This document shows, one piece after another, positions 17,334-24,251 of a stretch of DNA of 56,446 nt. Source of the stretch: Candidatus Wallbacteria bacterium (GTDB lineage Bacteria; Muiribacteriota; UBA6191; JACPRK01); contig JACQZN010000095.1 of assembly GCA_016213845.1 (NCBI GenBank), positions 1-56,446 of the forward strand, read 5' to 3'. Position 1 is the stretch's first letter; every line of letters starts with the position of its first letter. Under the pieces are notes generated by a model. The model ran no database searches. It worked only from the letters and a program-made list of their open reading frames with translations, and was not told where the DNA came from. Position numbers and translations under genes: made by a program.

Positions 17334-17880
17334 CCTTCCGAAGGAGAGATGGCCAACAAACGAGCGGGGTCGCTCGGAGGCCGTCAGTAACGTCGGAGGG
17401 GCGCCTGGTGGATCTGCAGGTCATCCAGGTGGGCCGGTGAAAGCCGGCGACGCCAGCAGGCCCGAGGGACTGGCGGAGCGAAAGCTCGAAAGCAGTAGTG
17501 GCCCTGGGGTCCTCGAGTACCAGAGGACGTGGTTGGACAAGGGTTTCCATTGGACGTGCCGGTTGAACTGCGCACGATGACCCTTTGAAGAACGGTACTG
17601 AAGGCAGGAAAGGCCCCCAAACTGCCCCGGTTGGAGAGTTCAGAGTCTGACGCCGGCTCTCCATACGACCAGGTTCCGCGTGGCGCCAGGACCGAATGTG
17701 CGATGGCCTCAATCTTCGGCCCGGAGAACGAGCGGGATCAACGCCGCCAGCAGGCAGTCCGGACAGGCAGGTCGCAAGGCCCGCCAGCAAGGACGAGTGG
17801 ATGAGCCCAAGAGGGACGAGACCCCGCGAAAATACATCCACAGCCCAGAGCCCTCGGATCGCAAGGTCCGAGGGTTCTGA
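17334..17880 (+). ncRNA. Candidate structured non-coding RNA
   Basis: This ORF-poor stretch lies between a good promoter and a strong hairpin. It contains many perfect stems on the plus strand: 17361-17376 (CGAGCG/CGCTCG) inside GATGGCC/GGCCGTC (17348-17354 with 17379-17385); 17433-17448 GCCGGU-GAAA-GCCGGC; 17476-17487 GAGC-GAAA-GCUC; 17509-17528 GUCCUC/GAGGAC; 17603-17626 GGCAG/CUGCC; 17633-17662 GGAGAGUU/GGCUCUCC; 17766-17785 with a GCAA loop; 17846-17879 with a GCAA loop. Four GNRA tetraloops on one strand only argue for a folded RNA on the plus strand. I do not recognise it as RNase P, tmRNA, SRP, 6S or a known riboswitch. It is a candidate only, and the boundaries are estimates. Confidence 0.45.
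17846..17879 (+). terminator. 15-bp GNRA-capped hairpin, terminator-like
   Basis: Arms 17846-17860 and 17865-17879 pair over 15 bp (two G-U wobbles) around a GCAA loop, followed by ATCTTTCCC. The short U-rich run is weak for an intrinsic terminator but the stem is exceptionally stable. It would close the candidate ncRNA unit. Confidence 0.55.
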
Positions 17881-17982
17881 TCTTTCCCGGCAAAGTGACG
17901 CAATCGTCCAGCTCGCGCCTGGCGCATTTTCCCAACTTCGCGACCGTTGTCTGGCATCGGCTGCCGAGGTAGATTCAAGTCG

Positions 17983-18333
17983 ATGAAACCCACCGACCTC
18001 ACGGTGAAAATCCTCACCGAGATCCGAGACGCCGTGCGAGAGACCAATTCGCGGATAGACCAGACCAACTCACGCATCGACCAGACCAATTCGCGGATCG
18101 ACCAGACCAACTCGCAACTCGAAGGGACCCGCGTCGGGCTGAGTCAGCGAATCGATGCAATTGGTGATCGTATCACCGAGTCGGAGATCCGGACCGCGAC
18201 GGCCATCATGAAGCTCTCTGGGACCCTGGAAGACGTCAAGAGTCTGCTCCGAGAGCGCCTCGACCTCAGCGACAGAGTCGACCGCTGCGAGAGCGACATC
18301 CAGACCATCAAGGTTCGCATCGGAATCGGATAG
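17983..18333 (+). CDS. Small coiled-coil protein with in-frame heptad DNA repeats
   Basis: A 116-residue soluble protein, MKPTDLTVKILTEIRDAVR at the N-terminus, then four heptads of TNSRIDQ/TNSQLEG type (residues ~21-48) encoded by near-identical 21-bp tandem DNA units, then a charged helical stretch ending KVRIGIG. The whole protein is predicted to be a long coiled coil. Similar short proteins with TN-R-D heptads occur in deltaproteobacteria-like genomes; the function is unknown. ATG 17983 was preferred over an upstream ATG because GAGGT lies before it and the conserved part starts here. The gene follows the candidate ncRNA and its terminal hairpin. Confidence 0.75.
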   Translation: MKPTDLTVKILTEIRDAVRETNSRIDQTNSRIDQTNSRIDQTNSQLEGTRVGLSQRIDAIGDRITESEIRTATAIMKLSGTLEDVKSLLRERLDLSDRVDRCESDIQTIKVRIGIG

Positions 18334-18406
18334 GCGCCGCGCGGTCCCGGGGGCGCGCGTCGATCGGACTGGGAGACGGCAAACTGCCGGCTCAGCGACG
18401 GGGGCG

Positions 18407-19015
18407 TCAGCCGCCGGTCAGGGAGCAGTCGGCGCCGCCGAAGAGCGAGTTCGTTTCGCCGATGCCGCCCAGATAGCCGCCGCCGATCGTCTTGGTGCCG
18501 CCGGAGAGCAACGTCGGCCGCGTGGCCGGCGGCTCGGCGCCAATCCCGCCGCTGCCGAGCGATCCGAGGAGCGGGCCGTCGCCATTGATGATCTTGCCGG
18601 TGCGCGGATCGGGAATCAGTGGCCCGTCGGGATTGATGATCTGGCCGGTTCTCGGGTCCGGGATGAGCGGGCCGCCGCCCGATGCGCCGAGCAGACCCGT
18701 GCCGCGCGAGCCGGACAACCCACCGCCGGACGCGCCCAGGTCGCCACCACCGGATAGCAGGCCGCCGCCACCGCTGTTTCGCGGCAAGAGGCCCGATCCG
18801 CCGCCACCGGACAGCAGGCCGCTGCCACCGGAGAGTCCGCCGCCAGAGAAGAGCCCCCCACCCCCGCCGGAGAGGCCTCCTCCGGAGCTGCCGAGCCCGC
18901 CGCCAAGCCTGGAGCCGCCACCGCCGCGACAGCCGGTGTTCGTCGTCATCGCCAGCGCCAAGAGCGCCACGCACATCGCTCGCATCACCAGGGACCTGCT
19001 TGTCTCGTTGTTCAT
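18407..19015 (-). CDS. Glycine-rich secreted protein or lipoprotein
   Basis: A 202-residue protein with a signal sequence (MRAMCVALLALAMTTNTGC) ending in a possible but atypical lipobox Cys. It is followed by ~100 residues of GGG-S/L repeats and then a duplicated 16-residue unit (GPLIPDPRTGQIINPD and GPLIPDPRTGKIINGD). The last 50 residues are less biased and end with a single Cys. ATG 19015 was chosen for the signal peptide. The glycine-rich portion suggests a flexible, disordered surface segment. It may be co-transcribed with the CAP-domain lipoprotein gene upstream, but a 54-bp palindrome lies between them. Confidence 0.6.
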   Translation of the reverse strand: MNNETSRSLVMRAMCVALLALAMTTNTGCRGGGGSRLGGGLGSSGGGLSGGGGGLFSGGGLSGGSGLLSGGGGSGLLPRNSGGGGLLSGGGDLGASGGGLSGSRGTGLLGASGGGPLIPDPRTGQIINPDGPLIPDPRTGKIINGDGPLLGSLGSGGIGAEPPATRPTLLSGGTKTIGGGYLGGIGETNSLFGGADCSLTGG

Positions 19016-19159
19016 GGCCACTCGCCTTTGCACACGGGATGCCATGCAGGGTCGTTCCTGTATTGATGCCTCATCTCGCGGTATCGACGTGTTGCCGGGA
19101 GGTCGAAGTTCCGCCCCCATGGAGGTTTCCGCCCTCCCGGCCGACCCAGAAAGGCAGCG

Positions 19160-19229
19160 GAAATCCCGTGGCGTCTACCTGTACCGGGTTTTCACGAAAA
19201 CCCGGTACAGGTAGACGCCACGGGATTTC
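19160..19229. repeat. Palindromic element, copy 1 (34-bp arms)
   Basis: A perfect inverted repeat with 34-bp arms around AC. The 54-bp core (19168-19221) recurs at 41407-41460 and 51625-51678. It lies between two leftward genes and could also act as a hairpin terminator for the CAP-domain gene. Confidence 0.9.
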
Positions 19230-19322
19230 GCCAAAGGCTCTCGCATGCACGGAGCTTTGCACGCACACGCGGGGGCTCTCCCCTCGGTCTTCCGAGGTTT
19301 CGGCTAGACGCTACGAGATCCG

Positions 19323-20123
19323 TCAGAGCTTGCCGAAGAGCTGTGTGTTCGGGCTCATCGGCTCGCCGTAGCTATCGCGTTTGGCCTGGTCGGGGCGGCA
19401 AATGGTGGCCAGGCCGACGACGTTCCACTTGGGGTCGAGCAGGTTCTGCCAGTGGCCGTCGCTCTGGCGGTACTGGTTCATGGCGGTCAAGGCGACCTGC
19501 CGGGCGTCGTCGCGGCGGAAGATGTCAGCGACGTTCTCGTTGACGTTCTCCAGGCCACCCAGCACCGGGAAGCCCTCGCGGCGGGCTCGGTCGTGTCCCC
19601 ACTCGCCGCTCTTGTTCTGATGATCGATGTAGCCGCCGGAGAACATGTCGAGCGTGTGCTTCCAGGCTGCCTCGTGAAGTCTCGGGTCGATCTTCACCGG
19701 CTGGCGGTTGAGGGCCTGCCTCTCCTGATTGATCATGGCCAGCATCCAGCGGTCGACCTCGACTTCGAATTGGGAACGGCCGGCCACCGATACGCCTGCG
19801 CCGATCGAGCCCGGGGCGGCGGGGCCGGTCCCGGACGCACCCGAGGTCGCCGTCGTGGAATCGCCCGCGCCCAGCGGCAGGCTCGCCGTCTGCCCCCCGC
19901 CGAATGTGGGGAGCGCGACGGGCGGCGTCGGTAGCCCCGCAAGCGACGGGATGCTTCCCCCGCCCGCACCCGACGTCTGCGCAAGCCCCCCGGGAAGGCC
20001 GCCGACCCCTCCCCCGGACGAGGGAATCGCGCCACAGCCCCCGAGGATCACGCCTAAGAACGCTGCCACACCTGCGATGCGGACTCTCGAAAATCTCTGC
20101 CTGTTCGCTGAGTTCATCTCCAT
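19323..20123 (-). CDS. CAP/SCP-domain lipoprotein
   Basis: A ~266-residue lipoprotein. The N-terminal signal ends in the lipobox LGGC near residue 29, followed by a ~90-residue Gly/Pro/Thr-rich linker. A cysteine-rich-secretory (CAP/PR-1) domain follows: MLAMINQERQALNRQPV, DPRLHEAAWKHTLDM, ENVNENVADIF, NQYRQSDGHWQNLLDPKWNVVGLA. The usual second His/Glu set is recognisable in HW-N-L. AGGAG lies 4 nt before ATG 20123 and 10 nt before ATG 20117, so either may be used. Bacterial CAP proteins are envelope proteins of mostly unknown role. Confidence 0.85.
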   Translation of the reverse strand: MEMNSANRQRFSRVRIAGVAAFLGVILGGCGAIPSSGGGVGGLPGGLAQTSGAGGGSIPSLAGLPTPPVALPTFGGGQTASLPLGAGDSTTATSGASGTGPAAPGSIGAGVSVAGRSQFEVEVDRWMLAMINQERQALNRQPVKIDPRLHEAAWKHTLDMFSGGYIDHQNKSGEWGHDRARREGFPVLGGLENVNENVADIFRRDDARQVALTAMNQYRQSDGHWQNLLDPKWNVVGLATICRPDQAKRDSYGEPMSPNTQLFGKL

Positions 20124-20193
20124 CACGCTCCTGTGAAGGCGGTGTGGGCCTGGATTCAACTACTTCACTTCATCCAGTGGATACTCTGAATCG

Positions 20194-20227
20194 AGAGCCC
20201 CGCCGGCTGCTCTGCCGGCGGGGCTCT
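20194..20227 (-). terminator. Hairpin terminator after the Thr/Pro-rich lipoprotein gene
   Basis: Perfect 14-bp GC-rich stem (AGAGCCCCGCCGGC and its complement) with a 6-nt loop, 19 bp past the stop codon at 20246. The following T-tract is poor on both strands, so orientation is inferred from position. Confidence 0.65.
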
Positions 20228-20245
20228 TCATCGGAGGGACCCGTG

Positions 20246-20944
20246 TCAGGAGTTGGCCTTGATCTTGAGCTGTTTCGTCGAGGCTGCGGGCGCCGTGGCC
20301 GTGGCGGGCGGGTCGGCCGCAACCGGGGTGTCGGTGACGGCAGGCTTGTCGGTGCCGGTCGTGGCGGCTGCGTCGTCGCCGTCCTCATCGCTCGACTCTT
20401 CGTCGTCGGGCGTCGTCGGGGAGACCGCGACCGGCTCCTTGACCGGCTCAGGAGTGGTCGGCGAGACCGCGACTGGGTCCTTCACCGGCTCAGGAGTCGT
20501 CGGAGTGGTCGGGTCCGGATCGTCGACAGGCGTCGTGGTGCCGTCCTTGTCGCCGTCCTCGAGCTTCGTCGTGATCTCCTTGATACCGGCGCCGTAGCCG
20601 GTGACCTTTACCGTCACGTTGTTGATGACCTTGACGACAATCTTCCCGGAAGGGTCGTTCGTGGTCGAGACGGTCTTCGTCGTGGAGCTGGTGGTGGTGC
20701 TCGGCTTGGTGGCGACCGTCGAATCGGTCACCGCCTTCGACAGCCCGGCGCTGGTCGGGGTCGTCGCCCCCGAGGACGGCGCCGAGGGCACGTTGACGGT
20801 CACGTTGACCGGCTGCGGGGCCTGCGGCTGACGCTTGTTGCCCTTCTTGCCGCCGCAGCCCGTGACCACCAGGGTCAGCGCCAGCAACAGCACGTTGGTG
20901 TTCCGCAGAAACGAGCTCCTCGTGGTGGTGTCGGTCTTCGTCAT
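20246..20944 (-). CDS. Thr/Pro/Asp-rich lipoprotein
   Basis: A 232-residue protein with a clear lipoprotein signal (NVLLLALTLVVTGCGGKKG; Cys near residue 31). The mature part is low complexity: VNVTVNVPSAP, a short beta-like NVTVKVTGYGAG, then acidic Thr/Pro repeats including a duplicated PTTPEPVKDPVAVSP/PTTPEPVKEPVAVSP unit. No enzyme motif is present. It probably forms an extended spacer or surface-anchored stalk. ATG 20944 precedes the signal peptide, with AAGGAG 10 nt upstream. It is divergent from the kinase gene at 21.2 kb. Confidence 0.75.
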   Translation of the reverse strand: MTKTDTTTRSSFLRNTNVLLLALTLVVTGCGGKKGNKRQPQAPQPVNVTVNVPSAPSSGATTPTSAGLSKAVTDSTVATKPSTTTSSTTKTVSTTNDPSGKIVVKVINNVTVKVTGYGAGIKEITTKLEDGDKDGTTTPVDDPDPTTPTTPEPVKDPVAVSPTTPEPVKEPVAVSPTTPDDEESSDEDGDDAAATTGTDKPAVTDTPVAADPPATATAPAASTKQLKIKANS

Positions 20945-21057
20945 CGTCGCTCCACTCCTTTCATCGGGTCGCGCCTCCTGATGCAGCCGGCGTGCCAAGC
21001 CCGAAAATGCCCATTTGGAGCGGTCTGTCATGCCCGGGCAACTACGGGAGTGATGGT

Positions 21058-21128
21058 TTGCGCCCCCCTGGAGGAGATTCTCGACCCCTGGGAGGTACTC
21101 AATCCGAGTGGGGGCGTGGCCCCCCGTT
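21058..21128 (-). repeat. Partial GC-rich intergenic element, copy D
   Basis: GGTACTCAATCCGAGTGGGGGCGTGGCCCCC on the plus strand (in two blocks) matches the reverse complement of the end of copy C. The rest is diverged. Confidence 0.4.
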
Positions 21129-21213
21129 GCTTGCGACTCGCAGGGCTTACCGCGGCCGAAGCTGGTCCTCGAAGCTCCCCAGCCCGCTCGAGGCCTCGGC
21201 AGATTCGCCGGGG

Positions 21214-21219
21214 TACAAT
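21214..21219 (+). promoter_or_regulatory. Candidate -10 box for leaderless kinase mRNA
   Basis: TACAAT followed by 7 nt and the ATG at 21227; no Shine-Dalgarno between. Confidence 0.55.
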
Positions 21220-21226
21220 TCGCGCC

Positions 21227-23356
21227 ATGGATCGCACGGAGCAGCTCTCGGCGAGCTTCCGCATGCAGTACCAGCTGACGCGGCGTCTCGGGGCGGGCGG
21301 GATGGGCGAGGTGTTCGAGGGCATCCAGTCGAACCTCAAACGCCGAGTTGCGATCAAGTTCCTGAGCTCGGAGGCATTCCGGAGCGAGGAGAACCGCCAG
21401 CGGTTCGTCATGGAAGCGCGCATCCTGGCGAAGCTCTCCCACCCGAGCGTGGTGACCGTCTTCGACGCCGACGTCGACGGCCACACTCCGTTCATCGCGA
21501 TGGAGTTCGTGGACGGCCCGACCCTGGCCCAGCGCGTCCGAGCCTCGGGGCGAATCAAGACGCCAGAGGCCCTCACGATCACGCGCGCGCTGGTCGACGG
21601 TCTGGTCTACCTCCATGACGTGGGTGTTCTGCACCGCGACCTGAAGCCAGAGAACGTCCTGCTGGCCGGCGGGCGCACGCCGAAGCTGGCTGATTTCGGC
21701 CTGGCGCGCGCCTCGGGGGAAAGCCGCTTGACGGCCGACGGGTTCCTTGTCGGAACGCCCATCTACATGTCACCAGAGCAGTTGGACGGCGGGGAACCCT
21801 CTGCCGCGATGGACATCTACGCCGCCGGGATGCTGCTCTACTACATGCTGGCGGCAGAGCATGCCTTCCAGTCGCCCACGCTGATCGAGCTGGCCGCGGC
21901 AAAGCGCGCCGTGACGCGCGCCCGGTTGGCCGGCCGGCTGGCCTCCGTCGAGGAGTCTGTCGTCTCGATGATCTTCCGGTGCCTCGAGCCCGAGGCCGGG
22001 GCGCGCTATCCGAGTGCCAAGGCGCTGCTGGCCGAGCTCGATACCTTGCTGGCTCGCACGCGCGGTGCAAGGGGACCAGCCGCCGCCCCGCGCGCACGGC
22101 CGGAGTCTGGGCGCTCGAGGCGGGCAAGCTCTGCGCAGCTCGGCGCCGCTGCGATCGGCGCTGCTCTGATCGCCCTGGCAGCCGGGGGTGCGTTGCATTT
22201 CCGTGCACCGCCGGCCCGGCCCGCGACCGCCGACGCGGAGGCGGCCCGGCCACAAACCCGCATTCGATTGACGACTGAGATTCTCCGTTCACTCCATGGG
22301 ATCTCGCTGTCTGCATCTCTGCCCTCCTCGGCGCCGCTCACCGTGGAAATCCGCGAAGCCGGCAAGCCGCCGTACCTCGTCGACCTTCCCGAGGCGCGGG
22401 AGCATCGCAGGACCCTGGAGGTCCAGGACCGGAGCGAGCTGTGTGAGGTGACGGTCCGGCTTGTGGAGGGTTACGGGCTGGCCGCGGCCCCCGTCAGATC
22501 GGCCTTGCCAGCGGCCGACGTCCTCATGAACGAGGCGATCGCCTCGGCGCTGACCTTGAAGGACGGCCGGTTCATCGAGAAGCTCTTCCTGGAGCGCGCA
22601 AAGGGGGCCAGTCAACAGGCGCTGGAGCGGCGACTCGATCAGTTCGAGTCGCGCCACCGGCTTCGTGAACGCCTGGCGAAGGCCCGATTGGTGTTCCGCG
22701 AGGCATTGGAGCCGACCGTTGCTCGGGGGGCGGGCCTCGACAAGCTTGGCCCGAACAGAACTGGTGGGCAGGAACGGGACCAGGAGCTGCGCACACTGGC
22801 GGCAAAGGCAGGGCTGTTGAAGCAGCTCGAGAACCTCTTCTTCCTCGACCAGGCGTGCATCGTCATCGGACTGCGCTATCGCACCGGGGTGGAGAGCTGC
22901 CTGCCGGACCACTGGGCGAGCCAGGCCGGCGAGCCGCCCGCAGGCGGTGCGCGGTTCGAAGCGCCCATCTCGGCGCCGGTGCTTCTGGCCGGCCGGCTGA
23001 TTACCGACTTTGCACAGTACGCGCTATCGGGGCCGGATCGCGAAGTCCTGGAAGTTCCGATGGAGCTTCCGGCGCTGAAGAAGGTGACACGGGCCATCGT
23101 CAGCGCCCGGGTGCGGACCGTCCGCGCCGACGAGATGCTGCGAATCCACCTGGGGCCCAAGGGCGGGGAGAGGCTTTCGTTGCTCCTGCGGCACGGTTCG
23201 AAGGAGCCGAGCTTTCAAGACTTGACCCTCACCCACGCCGTCGATCCGGCGCATCTGACATCGGGCATGAATCTGTTCCGGCTGGAGTTCGCGTCGCCGG
23301 ACGGCTCGATGGCGATCCACATCCGCCTGATCGGCTTCGCTGTGACGCTCTACTGA
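21227..23356 (+). CDS. Ser/Thr protein kinase with a large C-terminal sensor-like region
   Basis: A 709-residue Hanks kinase. Kinase domain residues ~15-275: GAGGMGEVFEG glycine loop, VAIKF lysine, HRDLKPENV, ADFGLA, GTPIYMSPEQ. After an Arg/Ser/Pro-rich linker there is one TM helix near residues 305-325 (LGAAAIGAALIALAAGGALHF). The ~380 C-terminal residues are extracytoplasmic: beta-rich blocks and a helical middle, with no recognised family and no Asp boxes, unlike the other two kinases in the window. ATG 21227 starts immediately before the kinase fold. Confidence 0.87.
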   Translation: MDRTEQLSASFRMQYQLTRRLGAGGMGEVFEGIQSNLKRRVAIKFLSSEAFRSEENRQRFVMEARILAKLSHPSVVTVFDADVDGHTPFIAMEFVDGPTLAQRVRASGRIKTPEALTITRALVDGLVYLHDVGVLHRDLKPENVLLAGGRTPKLADFGLARASGESRLTADGFLVGTPIYMSPEQLDGGEPSAAMDIYAAGMLLYYMLAAEHAFQSPTLIELAAAKRAVTRARLAGRLASVEESVVSMIFRCLEPEAGARYPSAKALLAELDTLLARTRGARGPAAAPRARPESGRSRRASSAQLGAAAIGAALIALAAGGALHFRAPPARPATADAEAARPQTRIRLTTEILRSLHGISLSASLPSSAPLTVEIREAGKPPYLVDLPEAREHRRTLEVQDRSELCEVTVRLVEGYGLAAAPVRSALPAADVLMNEAIASALTLKDGRFIEKLFLERAKGASQQALERRLDQFESRHRLRERLAKARLVFREALEPTVARGAGLDKLGPNRTGGQERDQELRTLAAKAGLLKQLENLFFLDQACIVIGLRYRTGVESCLPDHWASQAGEPPAGGARFEAPISAPVLLAGRLITDFAQYALSGPDREVLEVPMELPALKKVTRAIVSARVRTVRADEMLRIHLGPKGGERLSLLLRHGSKEPSFQDLTLTHAVDPAHLTSGMNLFRLEFASPDGSMAIHIRLIGFAVTLY

Positions 23357-23362
23357 CGCGCC

Positions 23363-24028
23363 TCAGGAGAGCAACCGGCCCGCGGGCGCAACCCCCCAAG
23401 CAAGCCCGAGCAGCGCCGAGAGCGCGCCTGCGCAGGCGCTGACCGCGCGCGCAGCCAGCGGGTGGCGGCCCAGGCTGGCCAGCGGCCACCCCGCCAGCCC
23501 GGAGAGCAGCGTCATGCCGCAGATCGAACCCAGCCCGAAGAGCAACATGTAGGCGGCCTGCGACGCGGCCGTGGGGAGCTTTGCCAGCACCAGCGCCGTG
23601 AGCGCTCCGCTGCCGGCCAGGCCATGAACGATTCCGACGGCAAGCGACCGCAGGGCGAAGACGCGGCTTCCGAGGTGAACGTGCGGGTGCTGCCCCGGAT
23701 GCTCGTGGCGGAGGTCGCCGTGCTCGTGAACGGCCGCGGGGCCCTCGCCGCCTTGCCTGAGGGCCAGCTTCAGGGCGCGGACGCCCAGCGCGATCAGCAT
23801 GACGGAGACACCCAGCTCGAAGACGTCGGCCATCACAGGCGGCATCTGCCGGCCGGCGAAGGCAAGCGTGAGCCCGACGCCCGCCAGCGCCACCGAGTGC
23901 CCGAGCCCCCAGCAGACACCAAGGAGCGCTCCGCGCCCTGCTCCCCGCTCCTGGCTGACCAACGTCGAAACCGCCGCCAGGTGGTCGGGCTCCAGCGCAT
24001 GCCGCATCCCCAGCAGCATCCCGACCAC
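23363..24028 (-). CDS. HupE/UreH-like nickel or cobalt permease
   Basis: A polytopic membrane protein, about 221 residues, with six or so TM helices. The metal-binding first helix shows the NiCoT/UreH-like signature MRHALEPDHLAAV, and the second motif GLGHSVAL is also typical. A His-rich loop (HEHGDLRHEHPGQHPHVH) lies mid-protein, as in nickel/cobalt permeases. I chose GTG 24028 because GGAGG lies 8 nt upstream and TATCAT further up could be its -10; an ATG at 24088 would add 20 residues. No urease or hydrogenase genes are adjacent, so the substrate is inferred. It is convergent with the kinase gene, 6 bp apart. Confidence 0.8.
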   Translation of the reverse strand: MVGMLLGMRHALEPDHLAAVSTLVSQERGAGRGALLGVCWGLGHSVALAGVGLTLAFAGRQMPPVMADVFELGVSVMLIALGVRALKLALRQGGEGPAAVHEHGDLRHEHPGQHPHVHLGSRVFALRSLAVGIVHGLAGSGALTALVLAKLPTAASQAAYMLLFGLGSICGMTLLSGLAGWPLASLGRHPLAARAVSACAGALSALLGLAWGVAPAGRLLS

Positions 24029-24127
24029 ATATCCAGCCTCCGCTTGCACCACGTCCCCATGATACCGGACGGGCAACCCGGGAGACATAGGGGCGGAGGG
24101 GGGAAGAGATGATGCAGGCAGGAGAGG

Positions 24128-24191
24128 GAGAAATAGGGGCAACTCGACTTGCCCCGAGAATTCGGGGCAAGTCGAGTTGCCCCTATTTCTC
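24128..24191. repeat. 64-bp palindrome between divergent genes
   Basis: 30-bp perfect arms around GAAT. Each arm contains a smaller palindrome (GGGGCAACTCGACTTGCCCC with c/c centre mismatch). It is unrelated in sequence to the 54-bp palindrome and lies between the permease and kinase genes, where it could be a MITE/REP remnant or an operator. Confidence 0.85.
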
Positions 24192-24239
24192 TGTCCCCCC
24201 TGCTCTCCTGCCCCTATTTCTACACCCTTCCTGTTTCAG

Positions 24240-24245
24240 TACACT
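24240..24245 (+). promoter_or_regulatory. Candidate -10 box for kinase mRNA
   Basis: TACACT ends 6 nt before the GTG at 24252, the same geometry as the other leaderless candidates. Confidence 0.45.
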
Positions 24246-24251
24246 TGAGGG

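Noticed and set aside
17254..17841. Leftward 195-codon open frame
   Set aside because: Low-complexity Pro/Arg/Ser translation with no Shine-Dalgarno; it is opposite to the promoter and structured region and looks like chance in GC-rich DNA.
17334..17880. Group II intron remnant (the 17846-17879 hairpin has GAGC...GNRA...GUUC like domain V)
   Set aside because: The two-nucleotide bulge of domain V is absent, no GUGYG 5' end was found upstream, no reverse-transcriptase frame exists, and no domain VI branch-point pattern follows.
23363..24142. Upstream ATG at 24142 for the permease
   Set aside because: The added residues overlap the 64-bp palindrome and are not membrane-like; GTG 24028 with GGAGG fits better.
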